A DNA stretch of 64,000 bases from Flavobacterium aciduliphilum (GCF_003268855.1 NZ_QLSZ01000001.1:259369-323368), one strand, 5' to 3'. Shown: positions 26,726 through 35,601, numbered from the stretch's first letter. The notes: generated by a model from the letters alone, not told the origin. Numbers and translations: made by a program.

Positions 26726-27448
26726 ATGAAAACAAAAATTACACTATTCTTTGTACTTAGTTTAATTTTTTTTAGCTGCAAAGAAAAAAGTAAAGATTCT
26801 TTTACTGATGCAAATACGCAAGTAATTTCGTGCAATTTGGATGCCCTATCTTTTTCTAATAAACTTAAAAGCACAAATCATGCACAATTAATTGACGTGA
26901 GAACTCCAGAAGAATTTGAGTCAAATCACATTCCAAATGCTCTTAATGTAGATTACAACAATCCTGAATTTGAAAATCAAATTGCTAAATTAGACAAAAC
27001 CAAACCTACTTTTGTTTATTGTCTAAGTGGCGGAAGAAGTAGTGAAGCTGTAAAACTTATGGAACAAATGGGATTTACCGAACTTTACAATATGGAAGGT
27101 GGCATGATGAAATGGGACGCTATGGGATTGAATAATAAACAAACAAATGCAAGCGGAATGTCTCAGTCTGATTTTCAAAAATTAATACAAAATAACAATA
27201 AAGTTCTTATAGACTTTAATGCGAAATGGTGTGGTCCCTGTCAAAGAATGGCTCCTTATTTAGAAAAACTTAAAGATGAACTTAAAGAAAATCTTACTAT
27301 TATTTCAATAGATGTAGACTCAAACACTACCTTAGCGGGATCTCTCGGCATAGAAAGTCTGCCTACATTATTATTATATGAAAACAAAAAAGTAGTTTGG
27401 AAAAACATTGGATTTATTTCAGAAGATGAACTAAGAAAACATATTTAA
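26726..27448 (+). CDS. Lipoprotein with rhodanese and thioredoxin domains
   Basis: A 240-residue fusion. A lipoprotein signal ends at Cys18 ('LIFFSCKE'). Residues about 40-135 form a rhodanese domain with the active-site Cys99 in 'FVYCLSGGRSSEAV'. Residues about 145-240 form a thioredoxin domain with the redox pair C169-GP-C172 in 'AKWCGPCQRMAP' and the cis-Pro in 'IESLPTLLLY'. It probably works on the periplasmic side of a membrane in sulfur transfer or thiol redox control. It lies between recF and a DUF2461 gene, with no obvious partner. Confidence 0.9.
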   Translation: MKTKITLFFVLSLIFFSCKEKSKDSFTDANTQVISCNLDALSFSNKLKSTNHAQLIDVRTPEEFESNHIPNALNVDYNNPEFENQIAKLDKTKPTFVYCLSGGRSSEAVKLMEQMGFTELYNMEGGMMKWDAMGLNNKQTNASGMSQSDFQKLIQNNNKVLIDFNAKWCGPCQRMAPYLEKLKDELKENLTIISIDVDSNTTLAGSLGIESLPTLLLYENKKVVWKNIGFISEDELRKHI

Positions 27449-27480
27449 ATCAAAAAAGTAGATAGCAATAAATTAAAAAT

Positions 27481-28155
27481 ATGATTAGCACCGAAGCACT
27501 TCGTTTTTTAGAAGATTTATCAGCCAACAATAATACTGAATGGATGCATAACCATAAAAAACGTTATGAAGCCTACAAAAAAGAGTATCACAACTTTATT
27601 TCTTTGTTATTATCTGAAATGAAACCTTTAGACGAAAAAATCGAGGGCTTAGAAATAAAAAATTGTACCTTTCGAATCAATCGAGATATTCGGTTTTCCA
27701 AAGATAAGTCTCCCTACAAAACGAATATGGGCGTTTGGCTGTCACAAAATAAAAATCGTAAAAATGCTCCAGGCTATTACATTCATTTTGAAAAAGGTAA
27801 TTGTTTTATTGCGGGAGGCGTTTGGTGCCCTGAACCAAATGAATTAAAACTCATTCGTAAAGAAATTGAATTTTTTTACGATGATTTAGAATCTATCCTT
27901 ACTGCAAAAAATTTTAAGACGATTTTCAATGACTTGGATAAATCTGATGAAAACATGCTAAAAAAAGCCCCTAAAGATTTTGATCCTAGTCATCCGGCAA
28001 TAGAATTTCTCAAATTAAAAAGTTTTACTGCTTCTTATAAAATTGATGAACATGAATTTACTAAAGCTGATTTTAGTAAAAAAGTTGCTCAAAAACTAAT
28101 TGCCTTAAAACCATTGAATGATTTTTTGAGCCGCGCTCTAGAAACCGAAGAATAG
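27481..28155 (+). CDS. DUF2461 family protein
   Basis: A 224-residue protein of the DUF2461 (TIGR02453) family: 'FLEDLSANNNTEWMHNHKKRYE' (in parts), 'RINRDIRFSKDKSPYKTNMGVW', 'GYYIHFEKGNCFIAGGVW' and 'DFDPSHPAIEFLKLKSFTA'. Family function is unknown. It starts 32 bases after the rhodanese-thioredoxin gene and may be co-transcribed with it. Confidence 0.88.
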   Translation: MISTEALRFLEDLSANNNTEWMHNHKKRYEAYKKEYHNFISLLLSEMKPLDEKIEGLEIKNCTFRINRDIRFSKDKSPYKTNMGVWLSQNKNRKNAPGYYIHFEKGNCFIAGGVWCPEPNELKLIRKEIEFFYDDLESILTAKNFKTIFNDLDKSDENMLKKAPKDFDPSHPAIEFLKLKSFTASYKIDEHEFTKADFSKKVAQKLIALKPLNDFLSRALETEE

Positions 28156-28204
28156 TTTTTAATTCATAAATTAAAAATGACGAATTACGAATTTTTAATT
28201 TCAA

Positions 28205-28212
28205 TACTTTTG
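28205..28212 (+). promoter_or_regulatory. TAnnTTTG -7 element upstream of murB
   Basis: TACTTTTG lies 30 bases before the murB start, within a spacer (28160-28240) made of repeated AATTCGTAATT/AATTACGAATT words that can pair with each other. Confidence 0.5.
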
Positions 28213-28242
28213 CAATTCGTAATTCACAATTCGTAATTATTT

Positions 28243-29256
28243 ATGCACATTCAAAATAACTTTTCCCTCAAAAAACATAACACTTTTGGCATCGAAGCCA
28301 AAGCAAAACAATTTGTTGCCGTACATACCTTGGATGAATTAGAAACCCTATTAAAACAACATCAAAATGAAAAAAAATTCATTTTAGGGGGAGGAAGCAA
28401 CATGCTTTTAACAAAAGATATTGATGCTTTAGTCATTCATGTGGACTTAAAAGGAAAAAGAATCATACAAGAAGATGAGGATTTTGTTTGGGTCGAAGGA
28501 CAAGCAGGAGAAGTTTGGCATGATTTTGTTTTGTGGACTATTGCTCAAAACTTCGGTGGATTAGAGAATATGTCTCTAATTCCAGGGAATGTTGGCACAA
28601 CTCCTGTTCAAAATATAGGTGCTTATGGTACCGAAATTAAAGACACATTTGTTTCTTGTGAAGCCATTCATGTCGAAACTCAAGAAAGAAGAATATTTAC
28701 CCATAGTGCGTGTCAATTTGGCTATCGTGAAAGTATTTTCAAACATGAAGTAAAAGGGCAATATATCATTACTTCGGTGGTTTTTAAACTTACCAAACGA
28801 AACCACAACATACACACAGACTATGGCGATATTAGGTCTGAACTTGATCGTAAATCCATTACACATCCAACACTACAAGACATTTCGAATGCTGTGATTG
28901 CTATTCGTCAACAAAAATTACCCGACCCAAAAGTACTAGGTAACAGTGGAAGTTTCTTCAAAAATCCTATAATTTCTAAAACTCATTTTGAAAAAGTGCA
29001 AGCCCAATTTCCCGATGTAAAATTTTTTGAAGTTTCGCCCACTGAAGTAAAAGTCCCAGCGGGATGGCTTATTGAACAAGCTGGATTGAAAGGGTATCGA
29101 AAAGGCGACGCGGGCGTACACAAAAATCAAGCCTTGGTTTTGGTCAATTATGGTTCTGCCACAGGTCAAGAGCTTTTAGACTTATCCAAGTATGTTCAAG
29201 ATACCGTTTTAAAAAAATACAACATTGCTATTGAAGCAGAAGTAAACGTTGTTTAA
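28243..29256 (+). CDS. murB: UDP-N-acetylenolpyruvoylglucosamine reductase
   Basis: FAD- and NADPH-dependent enzyme producing UDP-N-acetylmuramate for peptidoglycan; 337 residues. The FAD-binding 'ILGGGSNMLLTKD', 'NMSLIPGNVGTTPVQNIGAYG' (in parts), the 'FGYRESIF' Tyr motif and the catalytic Ser in 'LGNSGSFFKNP' are present. Length and the Tyr-containing insert indicate the E. coli-like type I enzyme. It has its own promoter and is not in a mur cluster here. Confidence 0.96.
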   Translation: MHIQNNFSLKKHNTFGIEAKAKQFVAVHTLDELETLLKQHQNEKKFILGGGSNMLLTKDIDALVIHVDLKGKRIIQEDEDFVWVEGQAGEVWHDFVLWTIAQNFGGLENMSLIPGNVGTTPVQNIGAYGTEIKDTFVSCEAIHVETQERRIFTHSACQFGYRESIFKHEVKGQYIITSVVFKLTKRNHNIHTDYGDIRSELDRKSITHPTLQDISNAVIAIRQQKLPDPKVLGNSGSFFKNPIISKTHFEKVQAQFPDVKFFEVSPTEVKVPAGWLIEQAGLKGYRKGDAGVHKNQALVLVNYGSATGQELLDLSKYVQDTVLKKYNIAIEAEVNVV

Positions 29257-29409
29257 CAGTTTTTCTTGTTCATAAAAGTATATTCTTGATGAAATTTAAT
29301 CAAGTAAATAAAATCCACTTTTGAATATCATGATATGTGATTCATCTGAGTGAGTATCTATTTGTTAAAAAAACTAGATTGCTTCGCTATTTTCTAAAAT
29401 GCTTTTTTG

Positions 29410-29417
29410 TAGTTTTG
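29410..29417 (+). promoter_or_regulatory. TAnnTTTG -7 element upstream of the glycosyltransferase gene
   Basis: TAGTTTTG lies 32 bases before the ATG at 29449 and would drive the glycosyltransferase-sigma factor pair. Confidence 0.5.
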
Positions 29418-29448
29418 CATACGTTTTTTTTAAGACTTTTAAACTGTT

Positions 29449-30555
29449 ATGCTACTCACTCTTTTTTGTTTGTTCATTGCCGTAGTTGTGTTGCAACTTG
29501 TGTATTATATTATAGTTTTTGGAAATTTTTCCTTTGCCAAACCACAAACTATTAACCCCAAAAGAGTGCCCATTTCGGTTATCGTATGTGCTAAAAACGA
29601 AGAGGAAAACGTAAAAAACTTTATTCCTTTGTTGGCCCATCAAAATTATCCTGATTATGAAATTGTGTTGATTGACGATGCCTCTCGAGACGATACTCTA
29701 GAAATTTTTGAAGCTTTTGAAAAGGAATACAGCAACATTAAATTGGTAAAAGTAGAAAATAACGAAGCTTTTTGGGGTAATAAAAAATTTGCACTGACAC
29801 TTGGCATTAAGGCCGCTAAAAACGAATATTTATTATTCACTGATGCGGATTGTTACCCAAAAACCACCGATTGGATTCAGACAATGAGTGCGCAATTTAC
29901 TAAGGAAAAAACTATCGTTTTAGGGTATGGAGCGTATGAAAAGATTAAAAATTCGTTTCTAAACAAAATGATTCGTTTTGAAACACTATTGACCGCTACA
30001 CAATATTTTGCTTGGGCAAAAATAGGCAAACCTTACATGGGTGTAGGTCGTAATATGGCATACAAACGAGAAGAATTTTTCAGGGTTCGAGGCTTTATTG
30101 ACCACATGAAAATTCGCTCAGGCGATGATGATTTGTTCATTAATCAAGCGGCGACAGGTTCAAATACCACCATATGCTTTCATGCCGACAGTTTTACTTA
30201 TTCAAAACCCAAAACGACTTTCAAAGAGTGGTTTACACAAAAAAGAAGACACGTCGCTACAGCTCAACATTACAAATCATTTGATCGAATGCAGCTAGGC
30301 TTATTTTATATGACGCAATTATTATTCCTTGTGTTGCCTATCATTTTACTTTCATATCAATTTCAATGGATTATAGTATTAAGCATCTTGGGATTTAGAT
30401 ACTTATTTGCTTGGATTTCGCTCGGATTTGCCGCTGGAAAACTGCAAGAAAAAGACACCATATATTGGTTTCCTTTTATCGAATTACTCCTTGTTTTCAC
30501 ACAATTGTTCGTGTTTATAAGCAATACTTTTTCAAAACCAGTGCATTGGAAATAA
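29449..30555 (+). CDS. Membrane glycosyltransferase family 2 protein
   Basis: A 368-residue processive-type GT2. An N-terminal membrane segment (residues 3-25) precedes the GT-A domain with 'SVIVCAKNEEENV', 'IVLIDDASRDDT', the DxD 'FTDADCYP', 'GRNMAYKRE', 'SGDDDLFINQA' and a C-terminal 'QKRRH' motif in the place of QxxRW. Two or three membrane helices follow (about 288-365). It may transfer a sugar to a lipid or polysaccharide acceptor; the product is unknown. Its end overlaps the start of the sigma-factor gene by 10 bases. Confidence 0.9.
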   Translation: MLLTLFCLFIAVVVLQLVYYIIVFGNFSFAKPQTINPKRVPISVIVCAKNEEENVKNFIPLLAHQNYPDYEIVLIDDASRDDTLEIFEAFEKEYSNIKLVKVENNEAFWGNKKFALTLGIKAAKNEYLLFTDADCYPKTTDWIQTMSAQFTKEKTIVLGYGAYEKIKNSFLNKMIRFETLLTATQYFAWAKIGKPYMGVGRNMAYKREEFFRVRGFIDHMKIRSGDDDLFINQAATGSNTTICFHADSFTYSKPKTTFKEWFTQKRRHVATAQHYKSFDRMQLGLFYMTQLLFLVLPIILLSYQFQWIIVLSILGFRYLFAWISLGFAAGKLQEKDTIYWFPFIELLLVFTQLFVFISNTFSKPVHWK

Positions 30556-31097
30556 CTCATTACATAGAAAAAGCCAAACAAGGCGACCAAGTAGCGTTCA
30601 CGTTTCTTTTAGACCACTATTGGAACGAAGTGTATGGTTTTATGCTAAAACGTACTGAAAACGAAACCAATGCTGAAGATATAACCATAGAAACTTTTTC
30701 AAAAGCCTTCGACAAATTAGCTACTTATAATCCGGAGTACCAATTCAATACTTGGTTGATTGCCATTGCAAAAAATGTTCATATCGACTTATTACGAAAA
30801 AAGAAATCCTCTCTTTTTATTGAAATTACTGATGAAGAAGATCAGCAAGCCTACAACGTAGCGGACACCTCCCCTAGCGCAGAAGACGATCTCATTACGG
30901 AACAAAATTTATCTCAACTCCTTCAATTTATTAAAGAATTGAAACCTCATTATCAAGAGGTGATTCATTTGCGGTATTTTCAAGAAATGAGTTATCAAGA
31001 AATCTCAGAACAACTGAACGAGCCACTTAATAATATAAAAATCAAACTGTTGCGTGCTAAAAAACTTCTTGCTGAAATTATTCAAACTAAGCGTTAG
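30546..31097 (+). CDS. ECF-type RNA polymerase sigma factor
   Basis: A 183-residue sigma-70 family protein with region 2 ('ITHYIEKAKQGDQVAF', 'NAEDITIETFSKAFDKL', 'FNTWLIAIAKNVHIDLLRKK') and region 4 ('YQEVIHLRYFQEMSYQEISEQL', in parts). The TTG at 30546 gives 'MEITHYIEKAKQGDQ', matching the family start; longer readings fall inside the glycosyltransferase gene. It overlaps that gene by 10 bases. No anti-sigma factor follows; a TonB energy transducer gene lies 238 bases downstream. Confidence 0.88.
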   Translation: MEITHYIEKAKQGDQVAFTFLLDHYWNEVYGFMLKRTENETNAEDITIETFSKAFDKLATYNPEYQFNTWLIAIAKNVHIDLLRKKKSSLFIEITDEEDQQAYNVADTSPSAEDDLITEQNLSQLLQFIKELKPHYQEVIHLRYFQEMSYQEISEQLNEPLNNIKIKLLRAKKLLAEIIQTKR

Positions 31098-31275
31098 TTT
31101 TCTGTTCTTCCTTTACGTTTGCACACAAAATTTAAAACAACGAGTTTTTTATTTAAACATACTCAGTAAATCTAGGTGATTTTAAAAAATATCTCAATAT
31201 AAAATCATATTTATTACTATACCTACACAATATTCACAAAATACTTGCGTTATTATCATAAATCCGCTTTACTTC

Positions 31276-31289
31276 TTTTACATGTAAAA
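31276..31289. promoter_or_regulatory. 14-bp perfect palindrome upstream of the TonB-type gene
   Basis: TTTTACATGTAAAA is a perfect 14-bp palindrome 47 bases before the start of the energy transducer gene, in an otherwise featureless 238-base AT-rich spacer. It has the form of a dimeric regulator's operator; no regulator is identified. Confidence 0.4.
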
Positions 31290-31335
31290 ATAAGGCCTAT
31301 GTAACAATGATACCTAACCTTTAAAATTTTGAATT

Positions 31336-32139
31336 ATGTTACACGTAAGTATCTTTGAAAAAAAGTGGTTAGACCTTGTTTTTGAAGGCAAAAATCAACA
31401 ATATGGTGCCTATCAATTACGTCTAGAAAGCGCCAAAACAACCTTTTTTGCTTTTATTTTTGGAATTGGATTTCTTGTTGGAGCCATCGTTTTATTAAGC
31501 TCATTTAACACAAAACCTAAGGAAAAAATTATTGCCTGTACATTACCCCGTGCAAGTCATGTTAATCCGGTTGTACCGAAAACAGAACCTAAAAAACCCG
31601 AAGTAAAAAAAACTGAGGCAAAAGCTCCATCAGCAAAACCCTTAACTCTTAATGCACCATTGGTAGTGGTTGAAACGCATCAAGCTCAAACTTCAGTTAC
31701 AATAAATGCCGAAACACCAAAAAATAGTGGTTCGACCTCATCCATTGGAACAGGAATTAGTTCCGACCTTCCAACAAATCATAACAGCGGCGGTTTATCC
31801 ATTTTGCCTACCCCTGTTGAAGGGCCAGTAAATTCTAAAGAATTAGATCGTCAACCCATGTTTCCCGGAGGTATTAAAAACTTCTGTGAATATGTTGGCT
31901 CTCATTTTGAACGTCAAGAAATGGAAGAAGGGGAAACTGTTCGTGTGCTTGTTTCCTTTGTCATTGAAAAAAACGGCACAATGACAGACATCGAAATTAT
32001 CAACAAAACCACACCCGTAATTGACAATGAAGCCCTTCGTGTTCTTACATCATTAAAAACAAAATGGAGCCCTGGTTATAAAGATGGAGCACCCGTGAGA
32101 ACTCGATTCACAATGCCTATTACGGTTACATCAGAATAA
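31336..32139 (+). CDS. Energy transducer TonB
   Basis: A 267-residue TonB-like protein linking the inner membrane to outer-membrane receptors. The N-terminus 'FEKKWLDLVFEGKNQQYGAYQLR' is typical of Bacteroidota TonB proteins. One membrane segment (about 35-56), a Pro/Lys-rich periplasmic linker (about 75-165) and a TonB_C domain ('MFPGGIKNFCEYVGSHF' ... 'VRVLVSFVIEKNGTMTDIEI') follow. It lacks adjacent exbB/exbD genes. It ends at a strong intrinsic terminator. Confidence 0.93.
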   Translation: MLHVSIFEKKWLDLVFEGKNQQYGAYQLRLESAKTTFFAFIFGIGFLVGAIVLLSSFNTKPKEKIIACTLPRASHVNPVVPKTEPKKPEVKKTEAKAPSAKPLTLNAPLVVVETHQAQTSVTINAETPKNSGSTSSIGTGISSDLPTNHNSGGLSILPTPVEGPVNSKELDRQPMFPGGIKNFCEYVGSHFERQEMEEGETVRVLVSFVIEKNGTMTDIEIINKTTPVIDNEALRVLTSLKTKWSPGYKDGAPVRTRFTMPITVTSE

Positions 32140-32165
32140 AATCTTCTATTAAATTTGTTAGTTTG

Positions 32166-32199
32166 AAAGCCTGTCGCAACAAGAGCGACAGGCTTTTTT
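32166..32199 (+). terminator. Intrinsic terminator after the TonB gene
   Basis: AAAGCCTGTCGC and GCGACAGGCTTT pair perfectly over 12 bases around a 7-base loop, with a T6 run at 32194-32199. Confidence 0.9.
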
Positions 32200-32275
32200 A
32201 GATAACATTTGATAAAAATTTCTTAAGAACACGAAAAAGCGAAATCTAATGTTCGAAATCTAAAAACTACATTCG

Positions 32276-32283
32276 TATCTTTG
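32276..32283 (+). promoter_or_regulatory. TAnnTTTG -7 element upstream of lipA
   Basis: TATCTTTG, exact consensus, 18 bases before the ATG at 32302. A TTCG at 32252-32255 lies 20 bases upstream, as a possible weak -33. The in-frame TTG at 32281 falls inside the element. Confidence 0.55.
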
Positions 32284-32301
32284 CAAATCAAAATTTCATG
32301 T

Positions 32302-33186
32302 ATGGAATCGGTTACAGAAAATACACTTCCTATTGGAACCCGAGATGGTGCAAAACCAAAATGGCTCAAGGTAAAATTGCCTATTGGACAAAAATATACA
32401 GAACTTCGTGGTTTGGTCGATAAATACAAATTAAATACTATTTGTACTTCGGGTAGTTGTCCAAATATGGGTGAATGTTGGGGTGATGGTACTGCAACCT
32501 TTATGATTTTAGGAAATATTTGTACTCGCTCTTGTGGTTTCTGTGGCGTAAAAACGGGTCGTCCTGAAAATGTGGATTGGGATGAACCCGAAAAAGTGGC
32601 ACGCTCAATAAAACTCATGAAAATCAAACACGCTGTCATTACGAGTGTTGACCGTGACGATTTGAAAGACATGGGGTCAATTATATGGCAAGAAACAGTA
32701 GAAGCGATTCGTAGAATGAATCCCGAAACTACTTTAGAAACCCTAATCCCTGATTTTCAAGGCGTAGAACGTCATATTGATCGTATTGTTGCAGCAAATC
32801 CTGAAGTGGTTTCTCACAATATGGAAACCGTTCGTCGTTTAACTCGTGAAGTCCGAATTCAAGCCAAGTATGACAGAAGTTTAGCGGTATTAAAGTATCT
32901 AAAAGAACAAGGCATTCGCCGAACGAAATCAGGCATCATGCTCGGATTGGGTGAAACCGAAGAAGAAGTATTAGAAACCATGCAGGATCTTCGTGATCAA
33001 AATGTGGATATTATCACCATCGGGCAATACTTACAACCTAGTAAAAAACATCTACCTGTTAAAGAATTTATTACTCCAGAGCAATTTGCACACTATGAAA
33101 CTATAGGAAAAGCGATGGGATTCCGACATGTAGAAAGCGGCGCATTGGTACGATCGTCTTATCACGCACAAAAACATATTTTGTAA
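32302..33186 (+). CDS. lipA: Lipoyl synthase
   Basis: Radical SAM enzyme inserting two sulfurs into octanoyl chains on lipoyl-dependent proteins; 294 residues. The auxiliary iron-sulfur cluster ligands Cys48, Cys53 and Cys59 and the radical SAM CxxxCxxC (Cys74, Cys78, Cys81) are intact, as is the C-terminal 'RSSYHA' Ser ligand. The ATG at 32302 is preferred to a TTG seven codons upstream because that TTG is part of the -7 promoter element. lipB is not adjacent. gap follows after 37 bases. Confidence 0.97.
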   Translation: MESVTENTLPIGTRDGAKPKWLKVKLPIGQKYTELRGLVDKYKLNTICTSGSCPNMGECWGDGTATFMILGNICTRSCGFCGVKTGRPENVDWDEPEKVARSIKLMKIKHAVITSVDRDDLKDMGSIIWQETVEAIRRMNPETTLETLIPDFQGVERHIDRIVAANPEVVSHNMETVRRLTREVRIQAKYDRSLAVLKYLKEQGIRRTKSGIMLGLGETEEEVLETMQDLRDQNVDIITIGQYLQPSKKHLPVKEFITPEQFAHYETIGKAMGFRHVESGALVRSSYHAQKHIL

Positions 33187-33223
33187 ACATCACGTATGAA
33201 CTAAGTAGTTCCTTTTTAAAATT

Positions 33224-34219
33224 ATGATAAAAATTGCTATCAATGGATTTGGAAGAATTGGGAGAAATCTTTTCCGATTGTTGCTTAATCATCCCACCAT
33301 CGAAGTTGTGGCTATCAACGATATCGCCGATAATCGTACCATGGCTCACTTAGTAAAATATGATAGCATACACGGGATTTTACCTTATGAGGTTAGTTAT
33401 GATGACTATTCAATACAAGTAGCTGAAAAAAAATACACTTTTTATCACGAGAAAGACATTTCGAAATTAAATTGGGAGGGTATTGATATAGTTGTAGAAT
33501 CAACAGGAAAATTCAAAACCTTTGCAGAACTCAATCAACATATTATTGCTGGAGCTCATAAAGTTTTACTATCAGCGCCGTCAGAAGTACCCGAGATTAA
33601 GACAATAGTTTTGGGGGTAAATGAATCGATACTTGACGGTTCGGAAAGCATTGTTTCTAATGCGAGTTGTACGACAAACAATGCGGCTCCAATGATGAAA
33701 ATCATTAATGATTTATGTGGGATCGAACAAGCCTATATTACCACCGTCCATTCTTACACAACCGACCAAAGTTTGCACGACCAACCCCATAAAGATCTCC
33801 GTAGAGCTCGGGGAGCAAGTCAGTCGATTGTACCAACCACAACGGGAGCTGCCAAAGCATTGACTAAAATTTTTCCTGAATTGGAGGGCAAAATTGGAGG
33901 TTGTGGTATTCGGGTTCCTGTTCCAGATGGGTCACTAACGGATATCACTTTTAATGTGAGTAGAAAAGTTAGCATTGAAGAAATTAATACAGCTTTTAAA
34001 AATGCGGCTAAAACAAGGTATCGTGGCATTTTAGATTACACAGAAGACCCTATTGTATCAGTAGATATTTTAGGAAATACCAACTCCTGCCTCTTTGATG
34101 CACAATTAACGTCTGTAATTGATAAAATGGTAAAAGTTGTAGGTTGGTATGATAACGAAATTGGATATTCCTCCCGACTTATAGACTTGATTTTAGTATT
34201 ACATCAAATGTCAAGATAG
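33224..34219 (+). CDS. gap: Type I glyceraldehyde-3-phosphate dehydrogenase
   Basis: Glycolytic/gluconeogenic enzyme, 331 residues. The NAD-binding 'INGFGRIGRNLFR' opens the protein, the catalytic Cys149 lies in 'SNASCTTNNAAPM', and 'TTVHSYTTDQSLHD', 'RGASQSIVPTTTGAAKA' and 'WYDNEIGYSSRL' are standard motifs. The acidic residue after 'VVAIND' indicates NAD preference (inference). 'SCTTNNAAP' has Asn-Ala where many homologues have Cys-Leu; this occurs in other Bacteroidota. It may share transcription with lipA. Confidence 0.95.
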   Translation: MIKIAINGFGRIGRNLFRLLLNHPTIEVVAINDIADNRTMAHLVKYDSIHGILPYEVSYDDYSIQVAEKKYTFYHEKDISKLNWEGIDIVVESTGKFKTFAELNQHIIAGAHKVLLSAPSEVPEIKTIVLGVNESILDGSESIVSNASCTTNNAAPMMKIINDLCGIEQAYITTVHSYTTDQSLHDQPHKDLRRARGASQSIVPTTTGAAKALTKIFPELEGKIGGCGIRVPVPDGSLTDITFNVSRKVSIEEINTAFKNAAKTRYRGILDYTEDPIVSVDILGNTNSCLFDAQLTSVIDKMVKVVGWYDNEIGYSSRLIDLILVLHQMSR

Positions 34220-34221
34220 TA

Positions 34222-34259
34222 AAAAAAGGTTCTACGAAAAAAATCATAGAACCTTTTTT
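34222..34259. terminator. Bidirectional terminator between gap and cytochrome gene
   Basis: AAAAAAGGTTCTA and TAGAACCTTTTTT pair perfectly over 13 bases around a 12-base loop. A and T runs on both sides let it serve gap (+) and the convergent cytochrome gene (-). Confidence 0.9.
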
Positions 34260-34276
34260 ATTTATTTGAGGTCGTT

Positions 34277-34567
34277 TTACATCCCTGCTACAATGTAATT
34301 GTAAATCTTTATCCCTTCTGCATCTGTCAAATGTGCTTTTTTCTGCATTTTTAAGACAAGAGGTTTCCAAGCTTCTTTAGTAAAATCGGTGGCTTCATAC
34401 AATTTATGACATTTGGCACAATTATTCTCATAAAGAACTTTTCCCTCTGCCAGTTCAGGAGTCATTTCTACTTTTTTAAGGGCCTCAGGTTTTGTCGTAT
34501 TTTTTGAAGTTCCGCAAGAAAACAAGACCAAAGCAACCACAGCTACTACGTAAATTTTATTTTTCAT
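34277..34567 (-). CDS. Small c-type cytochrome lipoprotein
   Basis: A 96-residue lipoprotein: signal peptide with lipobox Cys18 ('LVLFSCGTS') followed by a mono-haem domain with C50-AK-C53-H54 ('NNCAKCHKLY') and a likely distal ligand Met74 ('VLKMQKKAHL'). It would be an extracytoplasmic electron carrier, but its partners are unknown. It is downstream of the immunophilin gene on the same strand, with a terminator between the two. Confidence 0.88.
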   Translation of the reverse strand: MKNKIYVVAVVALVLFSCGTSKNTTKPEALKKVEMTPELAEGKVLYENNCAKCHKLYEATDFTKEAWKPLVLKMQKKAHLTDAEGIKIYNYIVAGM

Positions 34568-34596
34568 ATCTTATTATTTTGAAATATAAATGTATG

Positions 34597-34625
34597 AAAA
34601 AAGCTGTTTTTCCAAACAGCTTTTT
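34597..34625 (-). terminator. Terminator after the dual immunophilin gene
   Basis: GCTGTTT (34603-34609) pairs with AAACAGC (34614-34620) around a 4-base loop, with A and T runs outside, directly after the stop codon at 34630. Confidence 0.85.
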
Positions 34626-34629
34626 CTAA

Positions 34630-35562
34630 TTATTTTACATCCATTAATTCCACATCAAAAATCAACGTAGCATAAGGTGGAATTACCCCTCCTGCGCCAC
34701 GCGAACCATACCCTAAATAAGATGGAATAACAAAACGAGCTTTATCGCCTACTTGCAATAATGCAATGCCTTCATCCCAACCTTCAATGACATGTCCTTT
34801 CCCTAAAGGAAATTCAATCGGTTTCTTTCTTGAATAGGAATTATCAAATATTTTTCCATTCTCTAATGACCCCGAATAATGAACCGAAACTGTTTTCCCA
34901 GGTTCTGCTTTTTTGCCATTTCCTTTTTGAATGAATTGATAACGCAATCCACTTTCTGTTTTTTCGAAACCTGCCGCTAGTTTTTCTAGGGCCTCTTCGG
35001 CTTTTTTACGTGCTGCTTCGATTCTTTTAGCGCGTGACCCTTCAAACGTGCGAAACGCCTCAATAGCATTCCATTTTTGAGCTTCCTCTCCTACTCTAAT
35101 GATTTCTATATTTTCAATAATGTCGTTTTGGGCAATTTCATTAACAATATCTTGTCCCTCAACCACATGTCCGAAAACCGTATGCTTATCATCCAACCAA
35201 GTTGTAGGCACATGTGTAATAAAAAACTGTGAGCCATTCGTTCCTGGTCCAGCATTGGCCATCGACAACACTCCTGGCTTGTCATGTCTTAAATCGACGC
35301 TAAACTCGTCATCAAATTGATATCCTGGCCCTCCTGAACCAATTCCCTGTGGGCATCCTCCTTGAATCATAAAATCGGGAATCACACGATGGAATTTTAA
35401 TCCATCATAATAGGGTTTACCCATAGGTCGTGCCGTATTTTCTAATTGACCTTCGGCTAAACCTACAAAATTACCTACAGTTCCCGGAGTAATATCGTGT
35501 GTAAGTTTTACTAAAATGGCGCCTTTCGTTGTATTGAATTTAGCGTATATTCCGTTTTCCAT
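34630..35562 (-). CDS. Cyclophilin-FKBP dual-family immunophilin
   Basis: A 310-residue peptidyl-prolyl isomerase with two unrelated isomerase domains. Residues about 5-165 are a cyclophilin ('[22 protein letters not shown]', in parts; '[23 protein letters not shown]', in parts). A helical, Lys/Glu-rich linker spans about 165-200. Residues about 205-310 are an FKBP domain ('[19 protein letters not shown]', '[23 protein letters not shown]', in parts; '[19 protein letters not shown]'). There is no signal peptide, so it is cytoplasmic. Such cyclophilin-linker-FKBP fusions have been described in Flavobacterium. It has its own promoter, divergent from the DUF1569 gene. Confidence 0.93.
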   Translation of the reverse strand: MENGIYAKFNTTKGAILVKLTHDITPGTVGNFVGLAEGQLENTARPMGKPYYDGLKFHRVIPDFMIQGGCPQGIGSGGPGYQFDDEFSVDLRHDKPGVLSMANAGPGTNGSQFFITHVPTTWLDDKHTVFGHVVEGQDIVNEIAQNDIIENIEIIRVGEEAQKWNAIEAFRTFEGSRAKRIEAARKKAEEALEKLAAGFEKTESGLRYQFIQKGNGKKAEPGKTVSVHYSGSLENGKIFDNSYSRKKPIEFPLGKGHVIEGWDEGIALLQVGDKARFVIPSYLGYGSRGAGGVIPPYATLIFDVELMDVK

Positions 35563-35585
35563 TGTATTCTATTTAAATTGAGCGG

Positions 35586-35593
35586 CAAATTTA
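35586..35593 (-). promoter_or_regulatory. TAnnTTTG -7 element upstream of the immunophilin gene
   Basis: The minus strand reads TAAATTTG, 24 bases before the start codon at 35562. It lies back to back with the DUF1569 promoter. Confidence 0.5.
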
Positions 35594-35601
35594 GCACATT
35601 C

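Noticed and set aside
29337..29555. 72-codon open frame before the glycosyltransferase
   Set aside because: It spans the promoter and overlaps the glycosyltransferase in another frame; its Phe/Cys/Leu-rich product has no features of a real protein.
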